Assembly: GCF_025061645.1 (NCBI RefSeq) | Contig: NZ_JANYMP010000009.1 | Coordinates: 124,831 to 188,830, forward strand | Length of the DNA: 64,000 nt | Direction of reading: 5' to 3' | From: Umezawaea endophytica | GTDB lineage: Bacteria; Actinomycetota; Actinomycetes; Mycobacteriales; Pseudonocardiaceae | Made by a program: the position numbers and the translations under genes | Notes under the pieces: model-generated | Databases searched by the model: none | What the model saw: only the letters and a program-made list of their open reading frames with translations | Told to the model about the DNA's origin: nothing | Shown here: piece by piece, positions 45,034 to 53,279 of the stretch | Layout: each line of letters starts with the position of its first letter | Numbering within the stretch: position 1 is the stretch's first letter

Positions 45034-46022
45034 CGCCACACCCTCCCCGGCTCGGAGTCCTCCGGCAACTCCCACGCCCGCTCCAGCGCGGCGGTGGGGT
45101 AGCGGGTGTCGCGGTCGGGGCCCTGCAACTGCCGGTAGAACGGACCGATCGTGTCCGCGACCGCGCGGTAGCGGCGGGACAGGGCGGCGGCCGACTCGGG
45201 CAGCGGGTCGAGGTTCCGGTCGAACCAGCCGAGCAGGTGCGACACCGTGTAGCAGCGGTCGTAGTCGCGGTGCGCGGCGAAGAAGTCCACCTCGGCGGGG
45301 GAGAGGTCGAAGTCGGAGCTGATGGCCAGCCCGAAGTCGGCGAAGTAGAGCCGTTCGCCGTCGGTCAGCAGGTTGTTGAAGTGGGCGTCGAAGTGCAGCA
45401 CCCCGCGGGACCGCAGGAAGTCCGCGGTCGCGCGGAGGCCGCGGTGCACCAGCGGGATCGCGGTGTCCACCGAGCCGTCGGCGACCCGGTCCAGCAGCCA
45501 GTCGTGCACGGTCTGGGGCACGAACTCCAGGAACAGCACCAGGTGCGCGGACGACCGGCGCAGCGCCTCGAACCGGGCGCGCACGCCCTCCGAGCCGCCC
45601 CAGAACGCGATCGTCCGCTCCAGGTCGCCGTGCTCCTCGGGCGTCGGCGACGAACCGGGCAGCACCCGCCAGTGGTGCATCAGCGGGAAACCGGCGTGCT
45701 CGCCGCCCAGCACCCACCCGGTGGTCATCTCGTGCACGGCCAGCTCCCGCCACGCGCCGAACCCGGCCGAGCCGATGCCGTACTGGAAGAACGTCGGCAG
45801 CCCGAACAGGTTCGCGGTGGACCGGATGTTCTCCGGCCGCAGTTCCAGGTCCGTCAGCGGCACCTTCTTCACGAACACCCGCACGCCCTCGACGTTCAGC
45901 GACGCCGACGTGCCGCCGACCCCGGCGCCCAGCGGGGTCGCGCCCTCCAGCAGCGCCGCGAGCGCCCGGTCGTCCAGCCGGTCCAGCGCCCCGGACACGG
46001 TGCGGTGGGCGGTCGCCCGCAT
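45030..46022 (-). CDS. protein-kinase-like/phosphotransferase-fold protein
   Basis: 330 residues. A VGGTSASLNVEGVRVFVKKV segment resembles the glycine loop and VAIK-type Lys. VLHFDAHFNNLLTDGERLYF gives the HxDxHxxN catalytic loop and FADFGLAISSDFDL the DFG metal site. So the kinase/APH fold is complete with an active-site Asp. The substrate could be a protein or a small molecule. It is the first gene of a two-gene operon with LigD copy 2, so a link to repair or stress is possible. GTG/ATG start at 46022; no signal peptide. Confidence 0.82.
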   Translation of the reverse strand: MRATAHRTVSGALDRLDDRALAALLEGATPLGAGVGGTSASLNVEGVRVFVKKVPLTDLELRPENIRSTANLFGLPTFFQYGIGSAGFGAWRELAVHEMTTGWVLGGEHAGFPLMHHWRVLPGSSPTPEEHGDLERTIAFWGGSEGVRARFEALRRSSAHLVLFLEFVPQTVHDWLLDRVADGSVDTAIPLVHRGLRATADFLRSRGVLHFDAHFNNLLTDGERLYFADFGLAISSDFDLSPAEVDFFAAHRDYDRCYTVSHLLGWFDRNLDPLPESAAALSRRYRAVADTIGPFYRQLQGPDRDTRYPTAALERAWELPEDSEPGRVWR

Positions 46023-46041
46023 GGTTCCCCCTACGTCGGTG

Positions 46042-47190
46042 TCAGCACGCGCCCTTGGACTTCAGCACGCGGTGCAGGGCGTCGGCCACGCGCTCCTTGG
46101 CCAGCCCGCCGTTGCCGAGCGCCTGCTCCAGGCCGTCCAGCACCTCGCCGACCCGGCCACCGCTGGACCACAGCGCCACGTCCGCGCCCGCGGCGAGGGC
46201 CTGCCGCACGGCCTCGGGCAGGTCGACGAGGTTCGTGACGGCCTTCATCGCGCCGAGGTCGTCGGTCATGGCCACGCCGTCGAACTTGTACTCGGTGCGC
46301 AGGAGTTGGTACGCGGCCGGGCTCAGGGTCGCGGGCGTGCCGTCGGTCAGGCCGGGCACGTCGAGGTGGCCGACCATCACGGCGACCGGACCGTAGGCCT
46401 GGATGTCCTGGTAGGGGAGCAGGTCCTTGGTCTTCAGCTCGGCCAGCGGGGGCGTGCTGACCAGGCCCTGGTGGGAGTCGCCGCTCGCGTTGCCGTGGCC
46501 GGGGAAGTGCTTGAGCACGGGTTGGACGCCCGAGTCGCGCAGCCCGGCGGCGAACGCCGCGGCGTACGTGCGGGCGACGACCGGGTCCGCGCTCCAGGAC
46601 CGGTCGCCGATGACCGTGTCGTCGGCCTGCGCGCTGGTGTCCACGACCGGCGCGAGGTCCATCGTCACGCCCCTGGCCCGCAGTTGCCCGCCACGCGTCT
46701 TGGCCAGCTCGCGGACCTGCTCGGGGGAGTTCGCGGCGACCAGGGCGCGAGCGCTCGGCAGGGTGCCGTCCATGGCGTCGATCCGCTGGACGCGGCCGCC
46801 CTCGTCGTCGACCGACACGGTGATCGGCAGCTTCGAGACGGCCCTGACCAGTGCCAGCGCGCCACCGGTCAGCAGACCGGTCGCGTCACCGCCGATGAAG
46901 ATGCCGCCGACCTGCTCGGCCGACACGATCGCCACCGCGTCCTCGGAGTTCTCCGGCTTCACGCCCACCTGGAGCAACTGCGCGAGCTGCTGCCGCTGCG
47001 ACAGGCCCGCGACGACCGGCGCGCACGGGTCGGACGGGGCCCCTCCCTGCGGTTGCCCGCCGCCCGGCCGCCCGTCGGGGGCGGCGTCGGGGAGGCCGAG
47101 TCTCGGGACCACCTCCTGGTGGAAGGTGGCGGCGAGCATCGCGCCAAGGGCCAGTGCGGCCAACGTCGTCGCAATGCTCCTGCGTCGCAC
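46042..47190 (-). CDS. GH3 beta-N-acetylhexosaminidase-like protein, membrane-anchored
   Basis: 382 residues from GTG 47190, with AGGAGG nine bases upstream. GTG 47262, overlapping the previous stop, is an alternative. The N-terminus MRRRSIATTLAALALGAMLA is a signal or anchor. GH3 motifs: LLQVGVKPENSEDAVAIV, VSVDDEGGRVQRIDAMDG, LRARGVTMDLAPVVDTSAQA, VQPVLKHFPGHGNASGDSHQ (the NagZ-type His/Asp loop) and AMTDDLGAMKAV with the nucleophile Asp. It probably trims GlcNAc from cell-wall muropeptides outside the membrane. The start region can form a GGAGG/CCTCC hairpin over the ribosome site. Last gene of the 50692-46042 operon. Confidence 0.9.
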   Translation of the reverse strand: MRRRSIATTLAALALGAMLAATFHQEVVPRLGLPDAAPDGRPGGGQPQGGAPSDPCAPVVAGLSQRQQLAQLLQVGVKPENSEDAVAIVSAEQVGGIFIGGDATGLLTGGALALVRAVSKLPITVSVDDEGGRVQRIDAMDGTLPSARALVAANSPEQVRELAKTRGGQLRARGVTMDLAPVVDTSAQADDTVIGDRSWSADPVVARTYAAAFAAGLRDSGVQPVLKHFPGHGNASGDSHQGLVSTPPLAELKTKDLLPYQDIQAYGPVAVMVGHLDVPGLTDGTPATLSPAAYQLLRTEYKFDGVAMTDDLGAMKAVTNLVDLPEAVRQALAAGADVALWSSGGRVGEVLDGLEQALGNGGLAKERVADALHRVLKSKGAC

Positions 47191-47261
47191 GGAGGACGGC
47201 CTCCTGGGTGTTGATCCGGACGGGGTAACGCCGCCAGTCTTCCCCAGGAGGCCGCTCAGCA

Positions 47262-47792
47262 CTAAACCGAGGTGTCCTCGCGAGTCCTCCGCCAGGCGAT
47301 CACGATCAGCGCCACCAGGCCGAACAGGGGAACCGTGCTGACCGCCCAGCTCAACCCCATCGGGGGACCCGGCTGCTCCTGGACGGGCAGGACCAGTTCA
47401 CCCGTCCCCGACCCGTCGGGGCCGTCGACGGTGAACGTGAACTTCCACTCACCGGGGTCCGGGAGGGCGGTGATGTCGAGCCCCCACACGTCCAGCTTGC
47501 GCGGGTGCCGCACCAGCGGGTCCGGCTCGACCGACCTCCTCCCACCCGGCCTGGCCAGCGAGAGCGTGCCGCTCTTGTCCGCGATCCCGCCGTCCGGCAC
47601 GAACGTGAAGTCCAGCGACTGGAGCGCCTTCACCGGCCACGTGCTGAACCCGACGGTCAGCGCGTACGGCCCGGCCTGGACCTGCTCGGTGTGCACGACG
47701 TTCACCGGCTCGTACGCGAGCGCCGTGCCCGCCGTGCCGAACAGCAGCCCCACGACGCCGAGCAGCGCCACAACGGTCTTCTTGACGCCCAC
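47262..47792 (-). CDS. secreted membrane-anchored protein (signal peptide, C-terminal TM)
   Basis: 176 residues. The signal peptide MGVKKTVVALLGVVGLLFGT ends near ALA. A beta-rich ectodomain (VVHTEQVQAGPYALTVGFST, LDFTFVPDGGIADKSGTLSL, WKFTFTVDGPDGSGTGELVL) resembles the YtkA/FixH-like ectodomain of its neighbour. A C-terminal TM (WAVSTVPLFGLVALIVIAW) and a short basic tail follow. The type-I membrane topology is clear. The function is not known. The operon context with YtkA-like proteins suggests metal handling or envelope chemistry. Confidence 0.8.
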   Translation of the reverse strand: MGVKKTVVALLGVVGLLFGTAGTALAYEPVNVVHTEQVQAGPYALTVGFSTWPVKALQSLDFTFVPDGGIADKSGTLSLARPGGRRSVEPDPLVRHPRKLDVWGLDITALPDPGEWKFTFTVDGPDGSGTGELVLPVQEQPGPPMGLSWAVSTVPLFGLVALIVIAWRRTREDTSV

Positions 47793-47796
47793 GGCG

Positions 47797-48924
47797 CTAC
47801 CGCCCTTCCCGAACCGGGGCGAGGTGCCGCAGCATCCCGCCGAACCGAACGCCGAGCAGGCCGCCCGCCGCGCCGAACACCAGGCCCGCGACCGCGGTGC
47901 CGACGATCCCCGACACCTGCGGGAACCCGTTGCCGTACAGCAGGTTGTTCTGCACGGGCGCCAGCGCGGCCACCAGCAGGCCGCCGATCGCGCCCGCGAC
48001 CAGCCCGAACACCTTCAGCGACCGGCCGTCGCGCCGCCCGAGCACCAGCAGCCCCTCGATCACGACCGCGACCAGCAGCAGGCACATCGGCATCAGTGCG
48101 GGCAGGCCGGGGACGCCGACGACGTAGTCGCGCAGCGGCAGCCCGGTCGAGTCCGCGTAGACCCGCGTCGCCCACGGCGAGAACCACCAGTACACGCCTT
48201 GCAGGACGGCCACCGCGACGGCGACGCCGAGCGCCCCGCCCGGCCGGTCGAGCAGGCGGGCGCCCATGACGACGATCAGCACGCACAGGAACGACAGGCC
48301 GATCGTCACCGTGTTCAGGTTGCCCACGTCGATCTGCGACAGGCCGATCGCCGTCACCGTGCTGAACGTCAGCAGCACCGCCAGCGAGATCAGCGCCCAC
48401 GCCGCGCCCCAGGTCCGCGAGCGGACGACGGCGAACACCATCACCGCTCCGACCATCGTGATGGTGATCGACAGCAGCAGCCCGATGTGCGGCGGTGACG
48501 CGATCACCGCGTCGAACCCGTACAGCCCGTGCCACCACTGGTCCCACAGGCCGTAGATCAGGAACGACGCGGCGCCGATGCCGGAGATCAGGTAGCCGAC
48601 GGGGGCGGCGAACGTGCGGCCGAACACCGCGACCGCCCGGCCGCCGACCGTCGGGTCCACCGGCCTGCCCGCGCGCTGGGCCGCCGTCGTCAGCAGCACG
48701 ACCACGAGGCTCGCTATGCCGGAGAACGCGCTGCCGGAGTAGAGCAGCAGGTGCGGCAGCGTGAAGAACGTGTCCGGCCCGACGTCGCTGTGCCACTGGA
48801 TGTCCCAGGTCAGCCCGGTCAACGACAGCACCGTGCCGCCCAGCACGAAGCTCGCCGCGGTCACCCCTCGCGGCACTGTCCTGGTCGTCGCGGCCACCGA
48901 GGCCCTCGACGCGGTGAGATCCAT
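47797..48924 (-). CDS. polytopic membrane protein of YtkA-like operon
   Basis: 375 residues from ATG 48924, with GAGGGG seven bases upstream. ATG 48939, overlapping the previous stop, is the alternative. About ten TM helices are visible, with conserved-looking His/Trp loops (GLTWDIQWHSDVGPDTFF, LPHLLLYSG, YGLWDQWWHGLYGFD, ASPPHIGLLLSI). The His/Trp-rich periplasmic loops could hold a metal or heme. I recognise no transporter signature. It sits in the middle of a tightly packed operon of secreted and anchored proteins, so it is probably the membrane hub of that complex. Confidence 0.75.
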   Translation of the reverse strand: MDLTASRASVAATTRTVPRGVTAASFVLGGTVLSLTGLTWDIQWHSDVGPDTFFTLPHLLLYSGSAFSGIASLVVVLLTTAAQRAGRPVDPTVGGRAVAVFGRTFAAPVGYLISGIGAASFLIYGLWDQWWHGLYGFDAVIASPPHIGLLLSITITMVGAVMVFAVVRSRTWGAAWALISLAVLLTFSTVTAIGLSQIDVGNLNTVTIGLSFLCVLIVVMGARLLDRPGGALGVAVAVAVLQGVYWWFSPWATRVYADSTGLPLRDYVVGVPGLPALMPMCLLLVAVVIEGLLVLGRRDGRSLKVFGLVAGAIGGLLVAALAPVQNNLLYGNGFPQVSGIVGTAVAGLVFGAAGGLLGVRFGGMLRHLAPVREGR

Positions 48925-48935
48925 GTTCGGTCCCC

Positions 48936-49346
48936 TCATCCCTTCACCAACAACGGAAGTACGACTTGGTCGACACCGCTCGCGTCGCGCAGCGAGACGG
49001 TGATCTGCCACGGACCGGCCATCGGCAGGTCCGCGGTGGGGGCGCGGAAACGGCCCTGCCCCTCGGGGTTCGCGGTGACGGGGGCGAGCGCGTGGCCCAT
49101 CACCGGCATCACCGGCTCGACGGTCACCTCGTCCGGCGCGACCGGGGTCCCGGCCTTGTCGGTGACCTCGAAGCCCAGCGAGTTCGGCCCGGTGCGCGGG
49201 TCGTCCACCGAGAGCCGGACGGTGTACCGCGAGCCGGAGGCCGACGCGCTCGTGGTGCCGCTGTCGGCGGTGCCGCGGAACACCAGTGCCACGAGGGCCA
49301 CCACCACCGCCAGCGCCGCGCCCGCGACGATCGCGCGCCTGTTCAC
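48936..49346 (-). CDS. YtkA-like (FixH/CopC-related) ectodomain protein
   Basis: 136 residues from GTG 49346, overlapping the previous stop by four bases. One N-terminal TM/signal (IVAGAALAVVVALVALVF) precedes an Ig-like YtkA domain: RYTVRLSVDDPRTGPNSLGF, VTVEPVMPVMGHALAPVTAN and DLPMAGPWQITVSLRD. The MPxMGH and M..GPW motifs are typical and could bind copper through Met and His. The protein faces outward. Part of the five-gene operon 50692-46042. Confidence 0.82.
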   Translation of the reverse strand: MNRRAIVAGAALAVVVALVALVFRGTADSGTTSASASGSRYTVRLSVDDPRTGPNSLGFEVTDKAGTPVAPDEVTVEPVMPVMGHALAPVTANPEGQGRFRAPTADLPMAGPWQITVSLRDASGVDQVVLPLLVKG

Positions 49347-50692
49347 CGCCGCTCACCCCCGGCCGCCGGGACGTCGACCACCGCGGGCGTCGTGCGCACG
49401 GCGTAGCCGCGCTCGGCCTGCACCCACACGAGGTACCGGCCGGGCAACGGGAACGAGTAGGTGAACGGCACGTCCGGGCCGAACGCCGCGACGCTCTCGT
49501 CCGGTTTGTCCGGCAGCTCCGGTGTCGGCGGCGTCATCGCGTGCACGTGCGCCCACACCGGCGCGTCCGCGACCTCCCCGGTGACCGGCCCGACCACGAT
49601 CAGGTGGCCGACCATCCCGAGCCACGGCTGGAGGTCCCGCGCGCCGAACCGGGCGGTGATCGTGCTCGGCGAGCCCGCCGCGGCGATCTTCCGGTCCAGC
49701 GGGACGTCCTCGGTGGCGGGCGCGGCCGTGCCCCCGGCCGCGAGCGTGACCGTCGTGCGCAGGAGTTGCCGCCCGCCGCCCCGTCGGGAGATCTCGGCGG
49801 CCACCGCGTACCGGCCGGGCTCGGGCGCGACCAGCTTCGCCCGGAAGTCGCCCGGACCGACCCGCACCGGGTGCAGGTGCCACAGCTTCCCGCTCGGCGA
49901 CACGACGCCCAGGTGCGCGAACGCGCTGTCGTGCACCAGGAGGTCGTCCACCGGCCGTCCGGTCGATCCGTCGGTCAGCGCCAGCCGAAGGTCGTCGTCC
50001 ACGGCCGTGGCCACCAGGTTCACCGGCGGTCGCGAGTAGTCCACTGTGGACGCCTGCGCGTTGGCGTACGGGTCGGTGACGTTGTCCACCGACGGGTCGA
50101 GGTCGCTGCCCGGCGCGGGCGGCGGCGGCACGGACGACGACAGCAGCGCCGCCGTGACGGCCACGGCCAGCGCCGCGACCACGCCCGCCGCGGGCACGAA
50201 CGAGGCCGCGCCGCCGCGGCGCAGCGCCACGGCGATCGTCACCAGCATCAGCACACCCGCCGCGACGAACCCGCCGTACGCCGCGTTCTGCGGCGGCGAC
50301 ATCACCCGCGCGGGCACCACGAACGGGATCGTGGCCACCCGTTGGCCGTCGTCGACCACGAGTTCCCACGGCCCCGGCCCGTCCACCCGCAGCGTGCCGG
50401 TGTGGAAGCCCGGCTTCGCCGTGAGCCGCACGGTCGTGCCGCTCACCGTGCCGCCGTCGCGGTTCAGCCTCAGCCCCAGGTCGCCCGCCGGGCTGCCGAC
50501 GTGCGTCACCACGTCCACGTGCACCGGACCGGGCACCGGCTCGATCCGCCGGATGATCACCGTCAGCTCGCGGTCCCCCAACGTCTGCGCGACCTGGATG
50601 TCGCCGCCGCCCGCCGCGCCGTCCGCCGCCGCGGGAATCGTTCCGCCCCAGGCGAAACCGATCACGCACAAGATCACCAGTAGTGCTCTCAT
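49343..50692 (-). CDS. secreted/membrane protein with two beta domains, first gene of YtkA-like operon
   Basis: 449 residues from ATG 50692. The signal peptide MRALLVILCVIGFAWGGTIP ends near AAA. The first ectodomain (about 30-140) is followed by two TM helices (NAAYGGFVAAGVLMLVTIAV; AAGVVAALAVAVTAALLSSS). A large His/Met-bearing ectodomain comes next, with HDSAFAHLGVVSPSGKLWHL, WLGMVGHLIVVGP, APVWAHVHAMTPPTPELPDK and VPFTYSFPLPGRYLVWVQAE. The GH...HVHAM pattern looks like a metal site. Expression is probably set by the divergent two-component system through the 21-bp inverted repeat at 50760-50824. Function otherwise unknown. Confidence 0.78.
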   Translation of the reverse strand: MRALLVILCVIGFAWGGTIPAAADGAAGGGDIQVAQTLGDRELTVIIRRIEPVPGPVHVDVVTHVGSPAGDLGLRLNRDGGTVSGTTVRLTAKPGFHTGTLRVDGPGPWELVVDDGQRVATIPFVVPARVMSPPQNAAYGGFVAAGVLMLVTIAVALRRGGAASFVPAAGVVAALAVAVTAALLSSSVPPPPAPGSDLDPSVDNVTDPYANAQASTVDYSRPPVNLVATAVDDDLRLALTDGSTGRPVDDLLVHDSAFAHLGVVSPSGKLWHLHPVRVGPGDFRAKLVAPEPGRYAVAAEISRRGGGRQLLRTTVTLAAGGTAAPATEDVPLDRKIAAAGSPSTITARFGARDLQPWLGMVGHLIVVGPVTGEVADAPVWAHVHAMTPPTPELPDKPDESVAAFGPDVPFTYSFPLPGRYLVWVQAERGYAVRTTPAVVDVPAAGGERR

Positions 50693-50759
50693 CACCGCCC
50701 CAATCGATGTCGAACCTAGGGATCGGGAGACGGGGAGTCGTCGCCGTGCGGGGTGAAAC

Positions 50760-50824
50760 CGAGTCCCCCTCAAGGGGGATGCCGACCCAGGGGGGAGCAC
50801 GGGATCCCCCTTGAGGGGGACTCG
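50760..50824. promoter_or_regulatory. twin palindromic operator between YtkA operon and two-component genes
   Basis: Arms 50760-50780 and 50804-50824 form a perfect 21-bp inverted repeat. Each arm is itself a palindrome of the form TCCCCCTYRAGGGGGA (50764-50779 and 50805-50820), with centres 41 bp apart, about four helical turns. These are likely twin sites for the adjacent NarL-type regulator, acting on both directions. Confidence 0.8.
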
Positions 50825-50855
50825 CGACGGCCGCCGAGAGCGGAAGATCGGTGCG

Positions 50856-52058
50856 GTGAGGGGGATGTGGAAGCGCGCGGGTGATCCCAGGGTGTCGTTG
50901 ACCCGGCAGTCGCTGCTCGTGGCGATGGCGTGCCTGTTCACCGACGTGTTCGTGTACTTGTTCAAGGCGCCGATGCCGATGACCGGCACCGCCGTGCTGG
51001 GGCTGCTCGCGATCGTCGTCGTCGACGCCGCGCTCGCGGGACCCGCGCGGCTGTCGGGCGTCGTGGCCGTCGGGCACGCGCTGGTGCGGGTCGGGATACC
51101 GCTGCTGCTGGACCGGCCGTTGAAGTTCTGCGCCAACGAGGCGGGCATGATGATCGCGGGCTACCGGGCCGGCGCGTGGCTGGTGGGCGTGCCCGCGTTC
51201 GCCGCGCTCGGCGCCCTGTCGGCGGGGATGGTGGCGGCCCACTTCGCGCTGAGCACGGGCGAGGTGCGGCTGGTGAACGACCTGCGGCTGCTGCCGGTCG
51301 AGGTGGTCAGCGGTGCCGTCCTGCCCTGGCTGGTCGGCCGCTACACGACCGCGCGGCGGGCGTACATCGCCGAGCTGGACCAGCGTTCGGAACTCGAGAG
51401 GCGCGACGCGGAGGAAGGGCTGGCGAAGGCCATAGCGGCCGAGCGCAGCGCCATCGCCCGAGACCTGCACGACGTGATCGCCCACCACGTGAGCGCCATC
51501 AACCTGCACGCGGGCGCGGCCCGGTTGGGGCTGGACCAGGGGAAAACACCGCTCGCCGCGTCGTTGAGCGCCGTCGAGACCGCCAGCCGCGCCGCCATGG
51601 TCGACCTGCGGCACCTGCTCGACCTGCTGCACGGCGACAACTCCGACAGCGCGCGGCAACCGGGCCTGGACAACCTCGACGAGCTGTTCGAGGGCGTGCG
51701 CTCCGCCGGGATACCGGCCAGGCTCACGACGTCCGGCGCGCCGCGCGAACTGCCGGAGTCGCTGGGCATCACGCTCTACCGGATCGTGCAGGAGATGCTG
51801 ACCAACGCGCTGCGCCACGGCGACCCGTCGGGCGTGGACGTGGAACTGGCGTTCCGGCACGACTCGCTCGCGCTGAGCACCACCAACCGGGTGCCCGCGC
51901 TCGTCGGCGCCCGCGCCGAGGGCCACCGCAGGGGCCTGGAGGGCATCCGCAACCGCGCCCGCCTGTTCGACGGCGTCACCACCTGCGGCCTGGAACCCGA
52001 CGGACGCACGTGGCGCACCGCCGTCGCCTTCCCACTGGAGCCCTCGCCACCATGCTGA
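50856..52058 (+). CDS. NarL-type sensor histidine kinase (HisKA_3)
   Basis: 400 residues from GTG 50856 (ATG 50865 is also possible). About six N-terminal TM helices with little outside loop (SLLVAMACLFTDVFVYLF, VLGLLAIVVVDAALAG, GVPAFAALGALSAGMVAAHF) form an intramembrane-sensing module. HisKA_3 follows with ERSAIARDLHDVIAHHVSAI (phospho-His), then the HATPase (LYRIVQEMLTNALRHGDPSG, then GLEGIRNRARLF). Its last bases overlap the regulator start. It diverges from the YtkA-like operon. The signal is unknown. Confidence 0.92.
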   Translation: MRGMWKRAGDPRVSLTRQSLLVAMACLFTDVFVYLFKAPMPMTGTAVLGLLAIVVVDAALAGPARLSGVVAVGHALVRVGIPLLLDRPLKFCANEAGMMIAGYRAGAWLVGVPAFAALGALSAGMVAAHFALSTGEVRLVNDLRLLPVEVVSGAVLPWLVGRYTTARRAYIAELDQRSELERRDAEEGLAKAIAAERSAIARDLHDVIAHHVSAINLHAGAARLGLDQGKTPLAASLSAVETASRAAMVDLRHLLDLLHGDNSDSARQPGLDNLDELFEGVRSAGIPARLTTSGAPRELPESLGITLYRIVQEMLTNALRHGDPSGVDVELAFRHDSLALSTTNRVPALVGARAEGHRRGLEGIRNRARLFDGVTTCGLEPDGRTWRTAVAFPLEPSPPC

Positions 52059-52702
52059 GCGTCCTGCTCGCCGACGACCACGCCATGCTCCGCTCGGGCA
52101 TGCGCGCCATCCTCGACACCCAGCCCGACCTCGACTGCGTGGCCGAGGTCGCCGACGGCCGCGCCGCCGTCGCCGAGGTCGCCCGCCTCCGCCCGGACGT
52201 CGCCGTGCTCGACATCCGGATGCCCAAGCTCGACGGCCTGAGCGCCACCGAGGCCATCCTCGCCGCGCCGGACAACCGCACGAAGGTCGTCGTGCTCACC
52301 ACGTACGACAGCGACGAGTACGTGTACCGCGCCCTCAACGCGGGCGCCAGCGGCTTCCTGCTGAAGAGCCTGCCGCCGGAGGAGCTGATCGGCGCGATCC
52401 GCGTGGCCGCGCGCGGTGACGCCCTCATCGACCCGTCCGTCACGCAGCGGCTGGTCGCCCGCTTCGCCCGCAGCATCGCGCCCGCCGCGTCCGCGCCGGG
52501 GCTGGACCAGTTGACCGCGCGCGAGAACGAGGTGCTGCTGCTGGTCGCGGCGGCGTACACGAACGCGGAGATCGCGGCCGAGCTCCACGTGGGGGACGAG
52601 ACCGTGAAGACCCACGTCTCCCGCATCCTCGCGAAGCTCGGCCTGCGCGACCGCGTCCACGCGGTCGTCTACGCGCACCTCAACGGACTGGTGCAGCGGT
52701 AG
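52052..52702 (+). CDS. NarL/FixJ-family response regulator
   Basis: 216 residues from ATG 52052, overlapping the kinase stop. Receiver domain with D8 D9, phospho-acceptor D54 (VAVLDIRMPKLDG), T in VVVLTTYDS and K in GFLLKSLPPEEL. The C-terminal LuxR-type HTH (LTARENEVLLLVAAAYTNAE, GDETVKTHVSRILAKLGLRD) binds DNA as a dimer, likely at the TCCCCCTYRAGGGGGA palindromes upstream. A 17-base piece of its HTH coding sequence recurs at 53228-53244. Confidence 0.94.
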   Translation: MLSVLLADDHAMLRSGMRAILDTQPDLDCVAEVADGRAAVAEVARLRPDVAVLDIRMPKLDGLSATEAILAAPDNRTKVVVLTTYDSDEYVYRALNAGASGFLLKSLPPEELIGAIRVAARGDALIDPSVTQRLVARFARSIAPAASAPGLDQLTARENEVLLLVAAAYTNAEIAAELHVGDETVKTHVSRILAKLGLRDRVHAVVYAHLNGLVQR

Positions 52703-52703
52703 C

Positions 52704-53111
52704 TCAGGCCGGGAGCCTGCGGGCGATGGCCGGGATCACGATCGCGGCGGCGACCAGGTGCGTCACCATCAGCAGCGCCTTCGTGGCCGTGGCGGCGTCC
52801 GCGAGCACGTCCGGCACCAGTGACAGCGCGGTGAGCGCGACCGTGGTGCGGACGAACACCGACCGCGGTCGACGAGTCCAGCGCTTGAACCCCAGCGCCA
52901 GCGCGAGGCCCAGCAACGAGAAGACGGCCGTCAGCGTGGCGAACCCCGGCACCGGGATCGGCGCACCGCTGACGTCCAGGCTGATCCCGGCGAGGTCGCC
53001 CGCGGCGGCGACGGCCGCGGTGGCGACCGAGGCGACGGCCGCGGCGACCAGTCCGGCGACGATCAGCGGCTTGGCGGAGGAGCGGGTGGCGGGAGCGGTG
53101 GTGCTGGACAT
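52704..53111 (-). CDS. DUF6069-family membrane protein
   Basis: 135 residues from ATG 53111, with GGAGG seven bases upstream. There are four TM helices (LIVAGLVAAAVASVATAAVA; FATLTAVFSLLGLALALGF; FVRTTVALTALSLVPDVL; ATKALLMVTHLVAAAIVIPA), and an ALSLVPDV-like segment plus a conserved His in the last helix. The family is small and of unknown function. The gene ends next to the regulator gene stop on the other strand (52702/52704), leaving no terminator space. Confidence 0.85.
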   Translation of the reverse strand: MSSTTAPATRSSAKPLIVAGLVAAAVASVATAAVAAAGDLAGISLDVSGAPIPVPGFATLTAVFSLLGLALALGFKRWTRRPRSVFVRTTVALTALSLVPDVLADAATATKALLMVTHLVAAAIVIPAIARRLPA

Positions 53112-53224
53112 CGTGAGCCTCCGGTGAGTGGGGCCGGTCCGTTGCCGGCCTTCTGCTCCTACGTCGAACGGGCTCGACGCCGATCGACATCGCCGTGCGG
53201 AAAACTTCGAGAATTTTCGCCGAG

Positions 53225-53263
53225 GCGGTGAAGACCCACGTCTCGCGCCCAAGGACACCTTGA
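53225..53263 (+). pseudogene. relic of a LuxR-type HTH coding sequence
   Basis: The stretch reads EAVKTHVSRPRTP followed by a stop at 53261-53263. The 17 bases at 53228-53244 are identical to 52614-52630 in the NarL regulator (codons for VKTHVS). Both sides are non-coding. This is best seen as a decayed fragment of a LuxR-family gene or a tiny duplication. Confidence 0.5.
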
Positions 53264-53279
53264 TCCACCGGCGTCGCCC

